From contig JACDGP010000001.1 of the NCBI GenBank assembly GCA_013821605.1, forward strand, positions 82,491-146,490: a DNA stretch of 64,000 nt, in the 5' to 3' direction. The stretch comes from Herpetosiphonaceae bacterium (GTDB lineage: Bacteria > Chloroflexota > Chloroflexia > Chloroflexales > Kallotenuaceae). The position numbers and the translations under genes were made by a program. Below, one piece after another: positions 1 to 8,707 of the stretch (positions are counted from its first letter, which is position 1; each line of letters begins with the position of its first letter). The notes beneath the pieces are model-generated. The model saw nothing but the letters and a program-made list of their open reading frames with translations, searched no databases and was not told the DNA's origin.

Positions 1-73
1 GGTTGATGCCTTTTTGGATACCCTGGTACGCATCTGGTTGAAAAACGACGCGCCGAGTCAGCGCTTTTGGCAT
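1..73 (-). CDS. Divergent GroEL-like chaperonin, N-terminal fragment (partial)
   Basis: Only the first 24 codons are inside the window; the gene runs off the left edge. The ATG at 73-71 is preceded by an AAGGTG ribosome binding site about 8 bases upstream. The reading begins MPKALTRRVVFQPDAYQG followed by IQKGIN. The pattern of a short basic start, then VVFQPDAYQGIQKGIN, resembles the N-terminus of cpn60 chaperonins (a hydrophobic strand, then a helix ending in R/K-G-I/V-N), in particular divergent GroEL paralogues I associate with Chloroflexia. It is transcribed in the same direction as the ABC transporter genes, 86 bases after the last permease. The identification rests on very few residues. 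Confidence 0.45.
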   Translation of the reverse strand, partial: MPKALTRRVVFQPDAYQGIQKGIN

Positions 74-159
74 GATCTATCACCTTCTAAAAAGCAGTAA
101 ACAATTTGCAGCCCACCATAAAGCGCGACTCGTCTGTCATTGGTTGGATAATTGCTGAG

Positions 160-1023
160 CTATCGCCCGCCCATACCCGTCAGCGTGATCCCGGCGATAA
201 TGCGCCGCTGGAAGATCGCGTACATGATCAGCGGCGGCGTTGTTGCGACGGCTGCAGCTGCCATCGTAATGCCATGCTGCACATAGTTCCCGTTGCTCAA
301 GATTTGGAGACCGACCGGTAGCGTCAACCGAGTACGATCGCTCAGAATAATCAGTGGCCAAAACAGATCGTTCCAATTTCCAAGAAATGTAAAGATGCCT
401 AGTGCCACCATTGCCGACGACACAAGTGGCAGGCAGATCTGCCAATAGATGCGGAACCGTCCTGCTCCGTCAACGATCGCCGCTTCTTCCAATTCTTTCG
501 GCAGACTCATGAAGTGCTGCCGAAGGAGGAAGACGCCGAAGACATTCGCACCGTTGAGCCAGATCAGCCCGTTGTAACTGTCGAGCCAGTGGAGGTTGCG
601 CATCAGCAGGAAATTCGGGATGAACGTCACAGCACCCGGGATCATAAGGCTGGTGAGCAGTAGAAAAAAGATTGCATTCCGGCCTGGGAATTGCAGCCGC
701 GCATATGCATACGCTGTTAGCGAACAAATAAAGAGCACTAGCGCCGTGACGGTCGACGCCACGAGGACGCTGTTGATCAGCCAGCGGAAGACCGGCAGCG
801 TTGGATCGCTAAAGATTCGCTGGAAGTTACCAATCGTTGGATGGGGTGGAATCCAGTGGATTGGCCAGAGTAGCGTCTCCGACTCCGGCGTGAAGCCTTG
901 CGAGTACATATAGACGATCGGTCCGAGCGTCAGGAGCGCACCGACAACCAGACCAATGTACAAGAGTATGGTTCCCACTGAGACGCGCGGATTATCCCGC
1001 AGTTGACGTGCTGAAGCGGCCAT
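160..1023 (-). CDS. ABC sugar transporter permease, MalG type (CUT1)
   Basis: This is the second inner-membrane permease of a carbohydrate ABC importer, 287 aa. It has six hydrophobic segments and, near residue 185, the EAA loop that contacts the ATPase: EEAAIVDGAGRFRIYWQ followed by ICLPL, with the conserved EAA, G and LP. The start ATG is preceded by AGGAGGT. It lies 13 bases after the MalF-type permease and ends the minus-strand operon binding protein-MalF-MalG. No ATP-binding subunit is present in the window, so the importer probably shares an MsmK/MalK-like ATPase encoded elsewhere, as many CUT1 systems do. Position next to the arabinanase and ara genes suggests arabinose or arabino-oligosaccharides as substrate (inference). 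Confidence 0.92.
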   Translation of the reverse strand: MAASARQLRDNPRVSVGTILLYIGLVVGALLTLGPIVYMYSQGFTPESETLLWPIHWIPPHPTIGNFQRIFSDPTLPVFRWLINSVLVASTVTALVLFICSLTAYAYARLQFPGRNAIFFLLLTSLMIPGAVTFIPNFLLMRNLHWLDSYNGLIWLNGANVFGVFLLRQHFMSLPKELEEAAIVDGAGRFRIYWQICLPLVSSAMVALGIFTFLGNWNDLFWPLIILSDRTRLTLPVGLQILSNGNYVQHGITMAAAAVATTPPLIMYAIFQRRIIAGITLTGMGGR

Positions 1024-1036
1024 TGAATACCTCCTG

Positions 1037-1969
1037 TTAGTCGCCGTTGTCGCGTAATAGCCGGAATTGAACGAGCGTGACTACTATCATGATCAACGCG
1101 AGGCAGACGGCCATAGCGGAGGCATACCCGATCCGGAAGAAGGACCATGCCTGTTGGTATAGGTACAGAAGTACCGTTTTAGACTCGTTGCCCGGACCGC
1201 CCTGCGTCATGATTAGCGGCTGCCCAAACACCTGCATCTGACCGATGAACTGTGTCACTGCGACAAACAGCAGGGTCGGTCTGAGTAATGGTACCGTGAT
1301 GCGGAAAAATGCTTGGCGCGACCCGGCACCATCGATCTTGGCGGCCTCGTAGAGCGACTCGGGAATACTATTCAATCCGGCCAGAAATACCAGCATCGGA
1401 CCGCCAAACGTCCACCACACCGTTGCGAACGAGATCGATGGCAACACGAGATGGGCGTTGCCCAGCCAGATGAAACGCGGTCCATTTAGCACGTCGGTGA
1501 TGTAGTAATTGATAAGACCCCGTTGCGGCTCGAAGACACGCTGCATCACCAGTGCCATCGCCGACACGGAGAGGATCACCGGGGCGTAAAAGATCGTCCG
1601 GAAGAAATTGCGGCCGAAGATGTTTTGCTTGACGGCCGACGCGGCGCCAAGGGACACAATGATCGAGAGCGCCATCGTCATGATCGCAAAATAAACGGTG
1701 TTGCGCAGTGTCAGCCACCAGAGCGGGTCATGCATCAGCTTGGTGTAGTTATCTAGTCCGATCCACTTCTGGGTCGTGGCCATGATTTTCCAATCGTACA
1801 GGCTCATCCGCAGACCGGAGAGGATTGGGTAAAGCAGGAAGACCGCGAAGAAGATCAGGTGCGGCAAGATGAACAAATAATTCGGGAGCTGCGAGCGCAA
1901 CTCTTGTGCACGACGCGAAGGTGCGAGTTGCGTTTGTGCTCCCGATCGCGCTTGCGTAGTCGTAGCCAT
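1037..1969 (-). CDS. ABC sugar transporter permease, MalF/UgpA type (CUT1)
   Basis: Inner-membrane permease of 310 aa, partner of the downstream MalG-type protein. The open frame extends upstream to 2014, but the ATG at 1969 is preceded by AAGGAG at good spacing and gives the sequence [14 protein letters not shown], so that start was chosen. Six hydrophobic segments follow a polar N-terminus of about 40 residues. The EAA loop is visible late in the protein as [20 protein letters not shown] followed by PLLRP. It sits between the solute-binding protein (59 bases upstream) and the second permease (13 bases downstream), so the three form one transcription unit. Confidence 0.92.
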   Translation of the reverse strand: MATTTQARSGAQTQLAPSRRAQELRSQLPNYLFILPHLIFFAVFLLYPILSGLRMSLYDWKIMATTQKWIGLDNYTKLMHDPLWWLTLRNTVYFAIMTMALSIIVSLGAASAVKQNIFGRNFFRTIFYAPVILSVSAMALVMQRVFEPQRGLINYYITDVLNGPRFIWLGNAHLVLPSISFATVWWTFGGPMLVFLAGLNSIPESLYEAAKIDGAGSRQAFFRITVPLLRPTLLFVAVTQFIGQMQVFGQPLIMTQGGPGNESKTVLLYLYQQAWSFFRIGYASAMAVCLALIMIVVTLVQFRLLRDNGD

Positions 1970-2027
1970 CTCTATTCTCCTTGAGATCGGTACATGCGGT
2001 GCCCGGCACCGCATGTACGCCTAACCT

Positions 2028-3557
2028 CTATCCGCGGTCGAGGATCGCCTGGACTGCCTTGCTCGCGTCCTGCATCGCCTGTGGTGCAGGTGTGGTATTC
2101 GACAGGATAGCACTGAAAGCGGTCTCGTAAGTTGTCACGATCTCGTTGATCGCCTTGTGCGTCTGCCCTGGCCGCCCGATCGCCTTGAACTGATTCGCAG
2201 CGACCGTGACCGACTGAATACTAGTGACCGCCGGCTTAGCCTGAACCGAGAGCCGCGCCGGCACCTGGCCCGAGGTCGCCCACGTTTCACCGTTGTTAGA
2301 GAGGTACACAATCAGATCCTTAGCTGCGGCGAGCCCCGGATCCTTCACACCGGCAGGTATCACGAACTGGTGCGAGTCGAACCTGACTACCTGCTTGCCA
2401 TCGGGCGCATAGGAGTTCAGGAACGATGGGAGTACCTTGATTTCGGGATTATCTTTGAAGAAATTGAGGTTCCAGGTACCATCCCACATCAAGGCGATGG
2501 AGTTGCTTTTCATCAGATCGCCAGGACCGGCAACACCGGGAACCGCCGGCGGTACTACATGGTGCTTGGTGATGAGATCCTGCCAGTATTGCATGGCGGC
2601 AATGGATTTTGGATCGTCCAGCAGCGACTTCTTAGCATCATCGCTGAAGATCCCGCCACCGAACTGCCAGATCGTAGACATGGGCGTGTAACGTTGCCAT
2701 GAGCTGTGGGTCGCCCAGACCTTGACCTTGTCTGGATTGAACCCGCTCTCGTTGGGGTGCTTGCCCTTGTCGTCGACCACGATCTTTTGAGCCCAGGGAA
2801 TAAAGTCGGTACCATTCTTGGGTAGATTCTTCGGGTCGAGTCCGGCGTCCGTGATTACCTTCGTGTTGACCCAGTTCAGCCAACCGTGATTATCAAACGG
2901 CACGGACGCCGTCTTGTTGTCGAAGGTGACCGCCGAGATCAGGGCTGGATTGAAGTCATTCTTTGGGACCAGCCCTCCCGAGTAGAAGATATCCTCGGCG
3001 GGTTGCAGAATACTCTGGTCCACAAACTGCTTCATCGCCCAGCTGTGCATGATCACCATATCGGGTGGCGTGCCGGCTGCCGTCGCAGTGGGTAGCTTCT
3101 GGTAAAAGACGCCCCAATCATAGGTCTCTGATCTCAGGGCGATATCGGGCTTGGTCGCAGCATAGGTCTGCAGCATCTTGACCATCGTAGCGCCGTCTGC
3201 ACCCCCGAGACCATGCCAGAAGACCAGCTTTTGGGTACCCTTACCGATCTGAGCCACGCCTACTGTTGGCTCTGGCGTGGGAGCTGCAGCCGTTGCTGCG
3301 CCACCTGCGGCCGTAGTTGCAGTCGCTGCACCGGCTACAGCAGCTGACGTCACTGTCTCCGCTGCTAATCCGCCGGTGGTCGCATTTGCGGCAGTTGTTC
3401 CGCCTGTAGCAGCGGTTGCACCCGCAGATGCACCACCGTTCGATGTGCCTGCACCGCAAGCGGCGAGCGTAAGGCCTACAGCGCCGAGGCCGACGCGTTT
3501 GAGAACGTCACGACGAGAAACGACGGACTTCGGGTTGCGTTCGGGATCTTTGGGCAT
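2028..3557 (-). CDS. Extracellular sugar-binding lipoprotein of the ABC transporter
   Basis: Substrate-binding protein of 509 aa for the CUT1 importer encoded by the next two genes. The N-terminus carries a twin-arginine motif (SRRDVLK, residues 14-20) followed by a hydrophobic stretch and a lipobox LAAC with Cys34, so it is likely exported folded by Tat and lipid-anchored on the outer face of the membrane. Residues 35 to about 100 are a low-complexity Ala/Thr/Gly linker, typical of lipoproteins that reach through a cell wall. The remainder is a family-1 extracellular solute-binding fold beginning near KLVFWHGLGGADG. The ATG is preceded by AGGAGA. First gene of the minus-strand operon; a 17-bp palindrome about 200 bases upstream is a likely operator. 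Confidence 0.93.
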   Translation of the reverse strand: MPKDPERNPKSVVSRRDVLKRVGLGAVGLTLAACGAGTSNGGASAGATAATGGTTAANATTGGLAAETVTSAAVAGAATATTAAGGAATAAAPTPEPTVGVAQIGKGTQKLVFWHGLGGADGATMVKMLQTYAATKPDIALRSETYDWGVFYQKLPTATAAGTPPDMVIMHSWAMKQFVDQSILQPAEDIFYSGGLVPKNDFNPALISAVTFDNKTASVPFDNHGWLNWVNTKVITDAGLDPKNLPKNGTDFIPWAQKIVVDDKGKHPNESGFNPDKVKVWATHSSWQRYTPMSTIWQFGGGIFSDDAKKSLLDDPKSIAAMQYWQDLITKHHVVPPAVPGVAGPGDLMKSNSIALMWDGTWNLNFFKDNPEIKVLPSFLNSYAPDGKQVVRFDSHQFVIPAGVKDPGLAAAKDLIVYLSNNGETWATSGQVPARLSVQAKPAVTSIQSVTVAANQFKAIGRPGQTHKAINEIVTTYETAFSAILSNTTPAPQAMQDASKAVQAILDRG

Positions 3558-3758
3558 TGTCTTTCTCCTGATGGCTCGGCCAACGTTGGCCGATAGACTG
3601 CATCCCTAGGAAATCTGTTGTGATGACTCCTGATAACCAACACGATAGGTTACCCGCGCTCGAAAACTGCCTGGCATTCTCCTTCCGTGCCGTACAAGCG
3701 TAACATGCGCTGCAAGGCACTGCAAATGGGGCTATATGAGCTGCGGGCCGCATCGGTT

Positions 3759-3775
3759 CGTACCGAAACGGTACG
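3759..3775. promoter_or_regulatory. Palindrome, candidate LacI-family operator
   Basis: CGTACCG-AAA-CGGTACG is an inverted repeat with perfect 7-base arms and a 3-base centre. It lies between the stop codon of the LacI-type regulator and the start of the ABC operon, upstream of the latter. LacI-family regulators bind near-palindromes of this size, so control of the transporter by the adjacent regulator is a fair inference, but there is no direct evidence. Confidence 0.5.
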
Positions 3776-3807
3776 CAAGGAGTGTGCTATGTTAGGCATC
3801 TTCCGGT

Positions 3808-4896
3808 TTAGCTTTCTCCCGATCTGTCCGGTACCACACTAGCTAACTGCTTCGTTCGTGGTGGAGCACATGATTGCCGAGGCGCGAGATAGCCAATGAG
3901 CACGGTCTTAGCGGGTGCCCGACTACTCCCGGATAGCAGATCGTGTAGAAGAGCCACAGCTGTCTCGCCCAATTTATATTTGGGCACGTGGAAGGTTGTC
4001 AGGGGGGGCGAGCTGTATGCGCTTTCAGCAACATCGTCGATCGCCACAATCGAGATATCATCTGGAATCCGCAGACCCACCTCTTTGATCGCCTCCATTG
4101 CGCCAAACGCGGTTTGATCGCTCACTGCAAACACGGCTGTTGGGCGTTCTTGCAGGGCTAGCAACTCGTGCATCTGGACGTAACCTTTTTTCGGATGGCT
4201 GACGCTCGGACGTGGTTGCAACGCCCCATCAATGCCCAGCCCATGTTCGATTAGCGCAACGTTGTGCCCGCGCATCCGGTCACATAGGCTACTATATTTC
4301 TGAGGCCCAGGTAGGGCACCAATTCGCCGGTGGCCTAGCTCGATCAGATGGTTGGTTACCGTTAGACCTGCGGTAAAATTGTCAGCAGTAACTGCGTGTA
4401 CGGGCTCGCTGAGGTAGTTTTCGACGAGCACGACGGCACGCGCGCGCCCGGCAATCTGCCGGATCACATCAGCTGTCAAGTCGCCGTCATTCGCGACAAT
4501 CAGTCCATCGACATCGCGACCCATCAACTCGCGGATATCGCTGCTCGGGTCAACGCCTGGGCGGTAGCGGTGCAGTAATAATCTGTAGCCGAGCCGGTCC
4601 GCAGCATCCTCGATCCCGGCAATGATGCGCATGTAAAAGCCATCGTTGTAGACCGGTACTGCAAGCGACTCCATCAAGAGCCCGAGTACTTTCTTTTCCG
4701 AGGCTGTGCTTAGACGTCCGCCGGGGACATAACCCAGCTCATGCATCGCGGCAACCACGCGCGCGCGCTTGTCTGGACCAACGCCACGGCGGTCGTTCAC
4801 CACCAATGAAACGGCCGAAAGCGAGACGCCGGCTAACGCGGCTACATCACGCATGTTCGGGAAGATCGTGGTGCTCGCTTTGTCGCGCGGGGTCAC
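3808..4896 (-). CDS. LacI-family transcriptional regulator
   Basis: Sugar-responsive DNA-binding regulator of 362 aa. The N-terminal helix-turn-helix is clear: MRDVAALAGVSLSAVSLVVN at residues 15-34, followed by the hinge helix. Residues about 60-345 form the periplasmic-binding-protein-like effector domain (VLGLLMESLAVPVYND, AVVLVENYLSEPVHAV, VAIDDVAESAYSSPPLTTFH). The start is a GTG at 4896 with GGGAAAG upstream; an internal ATG at codon 15 would cut into the helix-turn-helix and was not chosen. It lies between the ABC transporter operon (same strand) and the divergent arabinan/arabinose operon, so it most likely represses one or both in the absence of arabinose. This resembles AraR/AraQ-type control only functionally, since it lacks a GntR-like N-terminus. 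Confidence 0.93.
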   Translation of the reverse strand: MTPRDKASTTIFPNMRDVAALAGVSLSAVSLVVNDRRGVGPDKRARVVAAMHELGYVPGGRLSTASEKKVLGLLMESLAVPVYNDGFYMRIIAGIEDAADRLGYRLLLHRYRPGVDPSSDIRELMGRDVDGLIVANDGDLTADVIRQIAGRARAVVLVENYLSEPVHAVTADNFTAGLTVTNHLIELGHRRIGALPGPQKYSSLCDRMRGHNVALIEHGLGIDGALQPRPSVSHPKKGYVQMHELLALQERPTAVFAVSDQTAFGAMEAIKEVGLRIPDDISIVAIDDVAESAYSSPPLTTFHVPKYKLGETAVALLHDLLSGSSRAPAKTVLIGYLAPRQSCAPPRTKQLASVVPDRSGES

Positions 4897-4960
4897 TATT
4901 CAGCTTTCCCGTCGTTTGAGATTGCGAAGGCGGGGTAATCGTCGGATGATTGCGCCCTTG

Positions 4961-4984
4961 ATAGTATACGCCATAGTATACCCC
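4961..4984. repeat. Two tandem 12-mers ATAGTATACNCC upstream of the lacI-type gene
   Basis: ATAGTATACGCC is immediately followed by ATAGTATACCCC, identical at 11 of 12 positions. Each contains the palindrome GTATAC and, on the minus strand, a TATACT that could act as a -10 box for the regulator gene. They lie 65-88 bases upstream of its GTG start. They may be alternative -10 elements or a regulator-binding site. Confidence 0.5.
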
Positions 4985-5201
4985 TCAGTATCAACCGAAG
5001 TCTGCTATAGAAGAGCCGATAACACAAACTATATCGAAACATTTTACTCGCATGTCTTGATTGTTGTCAAGAGGTGATCTTGTACAGCAGATTGGCGTCC
5101 CAATACGTAGGCAGAATGACAAGGTTATTCAGCTCAGACTCCGCGCTGCTTTTAGGAAATAAGGGCGAAACAAAGCTGGACAACAACTAAAATTGCCGGG
5201 A

Positions 5202-5240
5202 TTGACAAAGAACAAGTTTGATGATACTGTCGGAACCGAC
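5202..5240 (+). promoter_or_regulatory. Promoter with overlapping palindromic operator, arabinan/arabinose operon
   Basis: TTGACA at 5202-5207 and TACTGT at 5225-5230 are separated by exactly 17 bases, a good sigma-70-type promoter. The palindrome GTCGG-AA-CCGAC at 5229-5240 overlaps the -10 box and the expected transcription start, the classic place for a repressor operator. The GH51 start codon lies about 130 bases downstream. Repression by the adjacent LacI-family protein is inferred. Confidence 0.55.
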
Positions 5241-5367
5241 TTGAGAAGACTGCATTCGTTTAGTCGACGAACATGACGTGGGCAGTGGCAGGTCGAAGAC
5301 GAGGCGTCGTCGGCCAAGGTTGGACTACAGCCTAACACTTTCGAAGCGGAAAGGATGGGATGGAACG

Positions 5368-6894
5368 ATGACGCAAGATACAACATTTATTATCAGAGCC
5401 GATGCCCCAATCGGCACGATTTCCCCCCGTCTGTATGGCCATTTTGCAGAGCACCTAGGCCGCTGTTGCTACGAGGGCTTGTGGGTTGGCACCAGTGAGA
5501 CGAATATCCCTCACGAGGCAGGTTTCAGGAGTGATGTACTGGGTGCGCTACGCGCGCTGCCGGTTCCGATGCTGCGCTGGCCAGGTGGCTGTTATGCCGA
5601 CCATTATCATTGGAGAGATGGTATTGGTCCGGCCTCCGACCGTATGGTGCGCCTTGGCATGTCGTGTGATCTGCAGGTGGAAGACGATAATAGCCTAGGC
5701 ACGCATGAATTCTTGCACCTGTGCCAAATGCTGGGTGCCGAGCCGTATCTGGCCGGGAATGTTGGCAGTGGTACCGTACAAGAGTTGTGCGACTGGCTCG
5801 AATACTGCAATAGCACGGTTCGGACGAAGTTGGCGCGTGAGCGGGCTGCGAACGGCTCGTCTGAGCCTTTCGGTGTGCGGCTCTGGGGTGTCGGCAACGA
5901 GAATTGGGGCTGCGGCGGTAACTTTGATGCCGTAACTTACGCTCTCGAATACCGACGCTATGCCACGATGATGCGCCATGTCGATCCAACCGTTGAGCTT
6001 GTCGCTTGCGGGCTGGAAGAGCCGCGGATGTTTGCGAACGGCTTCGACTCGTCCTGGAACGCCAAGCTGCTTAACACACTAGGCCGCCACATCAACCTCG
6101 TTGATCACCTGTCGATCCATACGTACTGGGTTGATGGTGGCCCTCAAACTGAGTTCAGCGAAGACGAATACTACCGGCTGCTGGACGAAGCGGAGGCCAT
6201 GGAGCAAAACGTCGTGCGTACGGCGGCGACGATCAAAGAAGCTACAGGTGGGCGCCACCGCATTGGTATCGCTCTAGATGAGTGGGGCGTCTGGCACCCA
6301 GAAGCGCGCCCATGGGGTCCACGCGGCACAGCAGTATGCCAATCGCCGGTAACGTATGAACAAGCCAATACCTTGCGTGACGCGCTGGCGGCGGGCATCG
6401 CATTGGAAGGCTTTCATCGCCAATGTAATGTGCTAACTCTGGCTAATCTGGCTCAGATCGTCAATGTCTTACAAGCGGTGGTCATGACCGAAGGCCCGCA
6501 TATGTGGCTCACACCCACCTACCACGCTCTGCGATTACACCAGCCCCATCTGGGAGCCACTGCCTTGCCAGTTGACGTGACGCAAGGCAGCAGTTTGGCG
6601 AGTGGCACGAGGGCCGTCAGTGCTACGGCTTCGCATAGTGATTCCGGCTTGGCGGTAACATTGATCAATCGCCATTGGGACCAGCCAGCGACTGTGCGTA
6701 TCGCAGGTACTGGGAGCACCGGCAAAGCCAGCGGCCAATTATTGGCTGCTGATAGCCCGCGAGCGAGCAACAGTCTTCACCAGCCGGATCGCGTAGCTCC
6801 GGTTGCGCTTGATGTGCAGGGCGATGGGCATGACTATCGAGTCGAACTTCCGCCCCACTCGCTCGCGACGATCACTTTCCAGCTTTCGCGCTAG
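5368..6894 (+). CDS. abfA: Alpha-L-arabinofuranosidase, GH51
   Basis: Cleaves terminal alpha-L-arabinofuranosyl residues from arabinan or arabinoxylan fragments. 508 aa, no signal peptide, so probably cytoplasmic and acting on imported oligosaccharides. The ATG at 5368 follows an AAGGATGGGATGG stretch; upstream in-frame codons have no better site. The acid/base Glu is in GNENWG (about residue 178) and the nucleophile Glu in ALDEWGVW (about residue 305), both as expected for GH51. RWPGGCYADHYHWRDGIGP is the conserved substrate-pocket segment. The C-terminal third is the usual beta-sandwich. Length matches the family. First gene of the operon. Confidence 0.93.
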   Translation: MTQDTTFIIRADAPIGTISPRLYGHFAEHLGRCCYEGLWVGTSETNIPHEAGFRSDVLGALRALPVPMLRWPGGCYADHYHWRDGIGPASDRMVRLGMSCDLQVEDDNSLGTHEFLHLCQMLGAEPYLAGNVGSGTVQELCDWLEYCNSTVRTKLARERAANGSSEPFGVRLWGVGNENWGCGGNFDAVTYALEYRRYATMMRHVDPTVELVACGLEEPRMFANGFDSSWNAKLLNTLGRHINLVDHLSIHTYWVDGGPQTEFSEDEYYRLLDEAEAMEQNVVRTAATIKEATGGRHRIGIALDEWGVWHPEARPWGPRGTAVCQSPVTYEQANTLRDALAAGIALEGFHRQCNVLTLANLAQIVNVLQAVVMTEGPHMWLTPTYHALRLHQPHLGATALPVDVTQGSSLASGTRAVSATASHSDSGLAVTLINRHWDQPATVRIAGTGSTGKASGQLLAADSPRASNSLHQPDRVAPVALDVQGDGHDYRVELPPHSLATITFQLSR

Positions 6895-6964
6895 CGCCGC
6901 ATCCTGCCGGCGCTTGTTGAAGAGTACGCCGGCAGCTGTTTTTACGGAACGTGGGACATTGTCT

Positions 6965-8707
6965 ATGGCAGACTATCAACACCTAAACAGCGCCGAAGCA
7001 GCGGTCAAGCAGGCCGAGCAGGTGGAACGGCAAGCCACTGTGCATGTCGATTGCGGTGACTGGTGTGGGTCGGTGGAGCGCATCTGGACCAGCCTAGGCT
7101 ATGACGAGCTAAACTGGACCTACACGCCGACCGGCAAACGCGCACTCAAAACGATCGGCGCATTTGCCGAACATCCCTATTATGTACGTCCTCACTATAT
7201 CTTCATGAGTGGCATCGGTTGGTCACTCCCACATTGGGGTGCGGGCAACGTCTATCATGAGGATGCAACGGGTACCCCATTTTACGACTTCGCGATTGCC
7301 GATCAAGTGTATGATGCCATCGTCAATGCTGGCCACCGTCCACTGGTCGAGCTTGCCTTTACACCGCGGACGCTCGTCCCCTCGGAGGCGCAATTCCCTT
7401 TTGAGCCCAGCCCTACGCAGTGGAGCACCTATGAGGCCGGTCTATGGTCGTTTCCCCCGGCCGACTATGCCAAGTGGGGTGATCTCGTGCATGCGTTGGT
7501 GCAGCACTGTGTGGAGCGCTACGGGCTAGACGAGGTACAGCACTGGTTATGGGAATTGTGGAATGAACCCGACATATTTTATTGGCGTGGTACGGCCGAA
7601 CAATATTATGCGCTGTATGATGTAACTGCAGGTGCGGTCAAGTCGGCCTTCGCGGACGCTAAGGTTGGTGGTCCTGCCACCACTGGCGATCTAGCGCGCA
7701 ATGGCCCGACCTTTCTACGCGGCTTTTTGCGGCACTGTGCCGAGGCGCGGACGCCGCTCGACTTTGTCTCGTTTCATACCAAGGGTGCCTACTTCACCCC
7801 CTGGCGTGTCTATGGTCCGCTGGGCGGTCCCGCACCCACTCCTCAGTCGCCCTCGATGCTGAAGATGTTACGGGAGGTTCGCGAGGGATTGCGGGCTGTC
7901 GGGGAACATCAGGAGTTCCGCGATCTGCCCTGCATCGTCGATGAGTGCGATGCGTCTGTACCCGCGCATTGGGGTATCTATGACAATGCGAACTTTGCCT
8001 ACCGCAACACCGAATATTACGCCGTCTTCCAATGCAAACTCATGAAGAAGCTGCTAGACCTGAACAACGTGAGTGAGGCACACGTGGCGCAGGCCACAAC
8101 CTGGAGCTTCTACTTCGAGGGCGAGCGCTTTTTCGAAGGGACACGCAGTCTCTTCACTGCCGGCGCGATTGAGAAGCCTGTACTCAACGCCTACCGGCTC
8201 CTCGCACGCCTGGGTGATACACGTCTCCGGGTTGAGTCTAGCGCAGCCTGGCCACTAGAACGCCTTGACGATGGTGACGCCGGTATGCCGGAGGAGGTGG
8301 ACGCACTGGCTACCTTCAGCGGGCGCGATAGCGTGGCGATTCTTGTGTGGCGTCATGCGGATGACCAACATCTGACGGACCAAACTGAGATCGACGTTGC
8401 ACTACGGATTGAACGGCTCCCGTTCGAGGGAAACTCCGTCCACATCCGCCATTGGCGCATCGATGGACAGCATAGCAACAGCTATAGTGCGTGGCAGGCT
8501 GCCGGCGCTCCGCAAGATCCATCGCCGGGCCAGTTGCATGCGATCCGAGAGCGGCAAGGGCTTGAGTTGTATGAGCCTGATCGTGTGGAGCCGCTGCGTG
8601 ATGGCAGTCTGGTATTGCATGTCCGGCTGCCGCTACCCAGCGTTGCCTTGATCGAGCTCCATGCCGCTGTTAGGCCACCAGAGCAGGGGGGAAGCGCGAT
8701 TGCGTAA
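6965..8707 (+). CDS. Glycoside hydrolase family 39 (beta-xylosidase-like)
   Basis: 580 aa (beta/alpha)8-barrel glycosidase with C-terminal beta domains. The acid/base Glu is in LWELWNEPDIFYW (about residue 201) and the nucleophile in CIVDECDASVPAHWG (about residue 327), matching GH39 beta-xylosidases. HVDCGDWCGSVERIW near the N-terminus fits the family start. No signal peptide is seen, so it probably acts inside the cell on imported xylo- or arabinoxylo-oligosaccharides. The ATG at 6965 was chosen because upstream in-frame codons overlap the end of abfA; the ribosome binding site is weak (GTGGGA). Its stop overlaps the next gene by 8 bases. Substrate could also be an alpha-arabinoside, since GH39 specificity varies. 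Confidence 0.88.
   Translation: MADYQHLNSAEAAVKQAEQVERQATVHVDCGDWCGSVERIWTSLGYDELNWTYTPTGKRALKTIGAFAEHPYYVRPHYIFMSGIGWSLPHWGAGNVYHEDATGTPFYDFAIADQVYDAIVNAGHRPLVELAFTPRTLVPSEAQFPFEPSPTQWSTYEAGLWSFPPADYAKWGDLVHALVQHCVERYGLDEVQHWLWELWNEPDIFYWRGTAEQYYALYDVTAGAVKSAFADAKVGGPATTGDLARNGPTFLRGFLRHCAEARTPLDFVSFHTKGAYFTPWRVYGPLGGPAPTPQSPSMLKMLREVREGLRAVGEHQEFRDLPCIVDECDASVPAHWGIYDNANFAYRNTEYYAVFQCKLMKKLLDLNNVSEAHVAQATTWSFYFEGERFFEGTRSLFTAGAIEKPVLNAYRLLARLGDTRLRVESSAAWPLERLDDGDAGMPEEVDALATFSGRDSVAILVWRHADDQHLTDQTEIDVALRIERLPFEGNSVHIRHWRIDGQHSNSYSAWQAAGAPQDPSPGQLHAIRERQGLELYEPDRVEPLRDGSLVLHVRLPLPSVALIELHAAVRPPEQGGSAIA

Larger units (their letters stand above)
4897..5367. other. Divergent control region between the lacI-type gene and the arabinan/arabinose operon
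   Basis: This 471-base stretch has no convincing gene. It holds the tandem TATACT repeats for the regulator side and, from 5202, a promoter with an overlapping palindrome for the operon side. The stretch between about 5000 and 5200 shows no motif I can name. Confidence 0.6.

Noticed and set aside
5129-5386. An 85-codon minus-strand open frame in the arabinan control region
   Set aside because: It has no ribosome binding site or family pattern and runs through a promoter with its palindrome.
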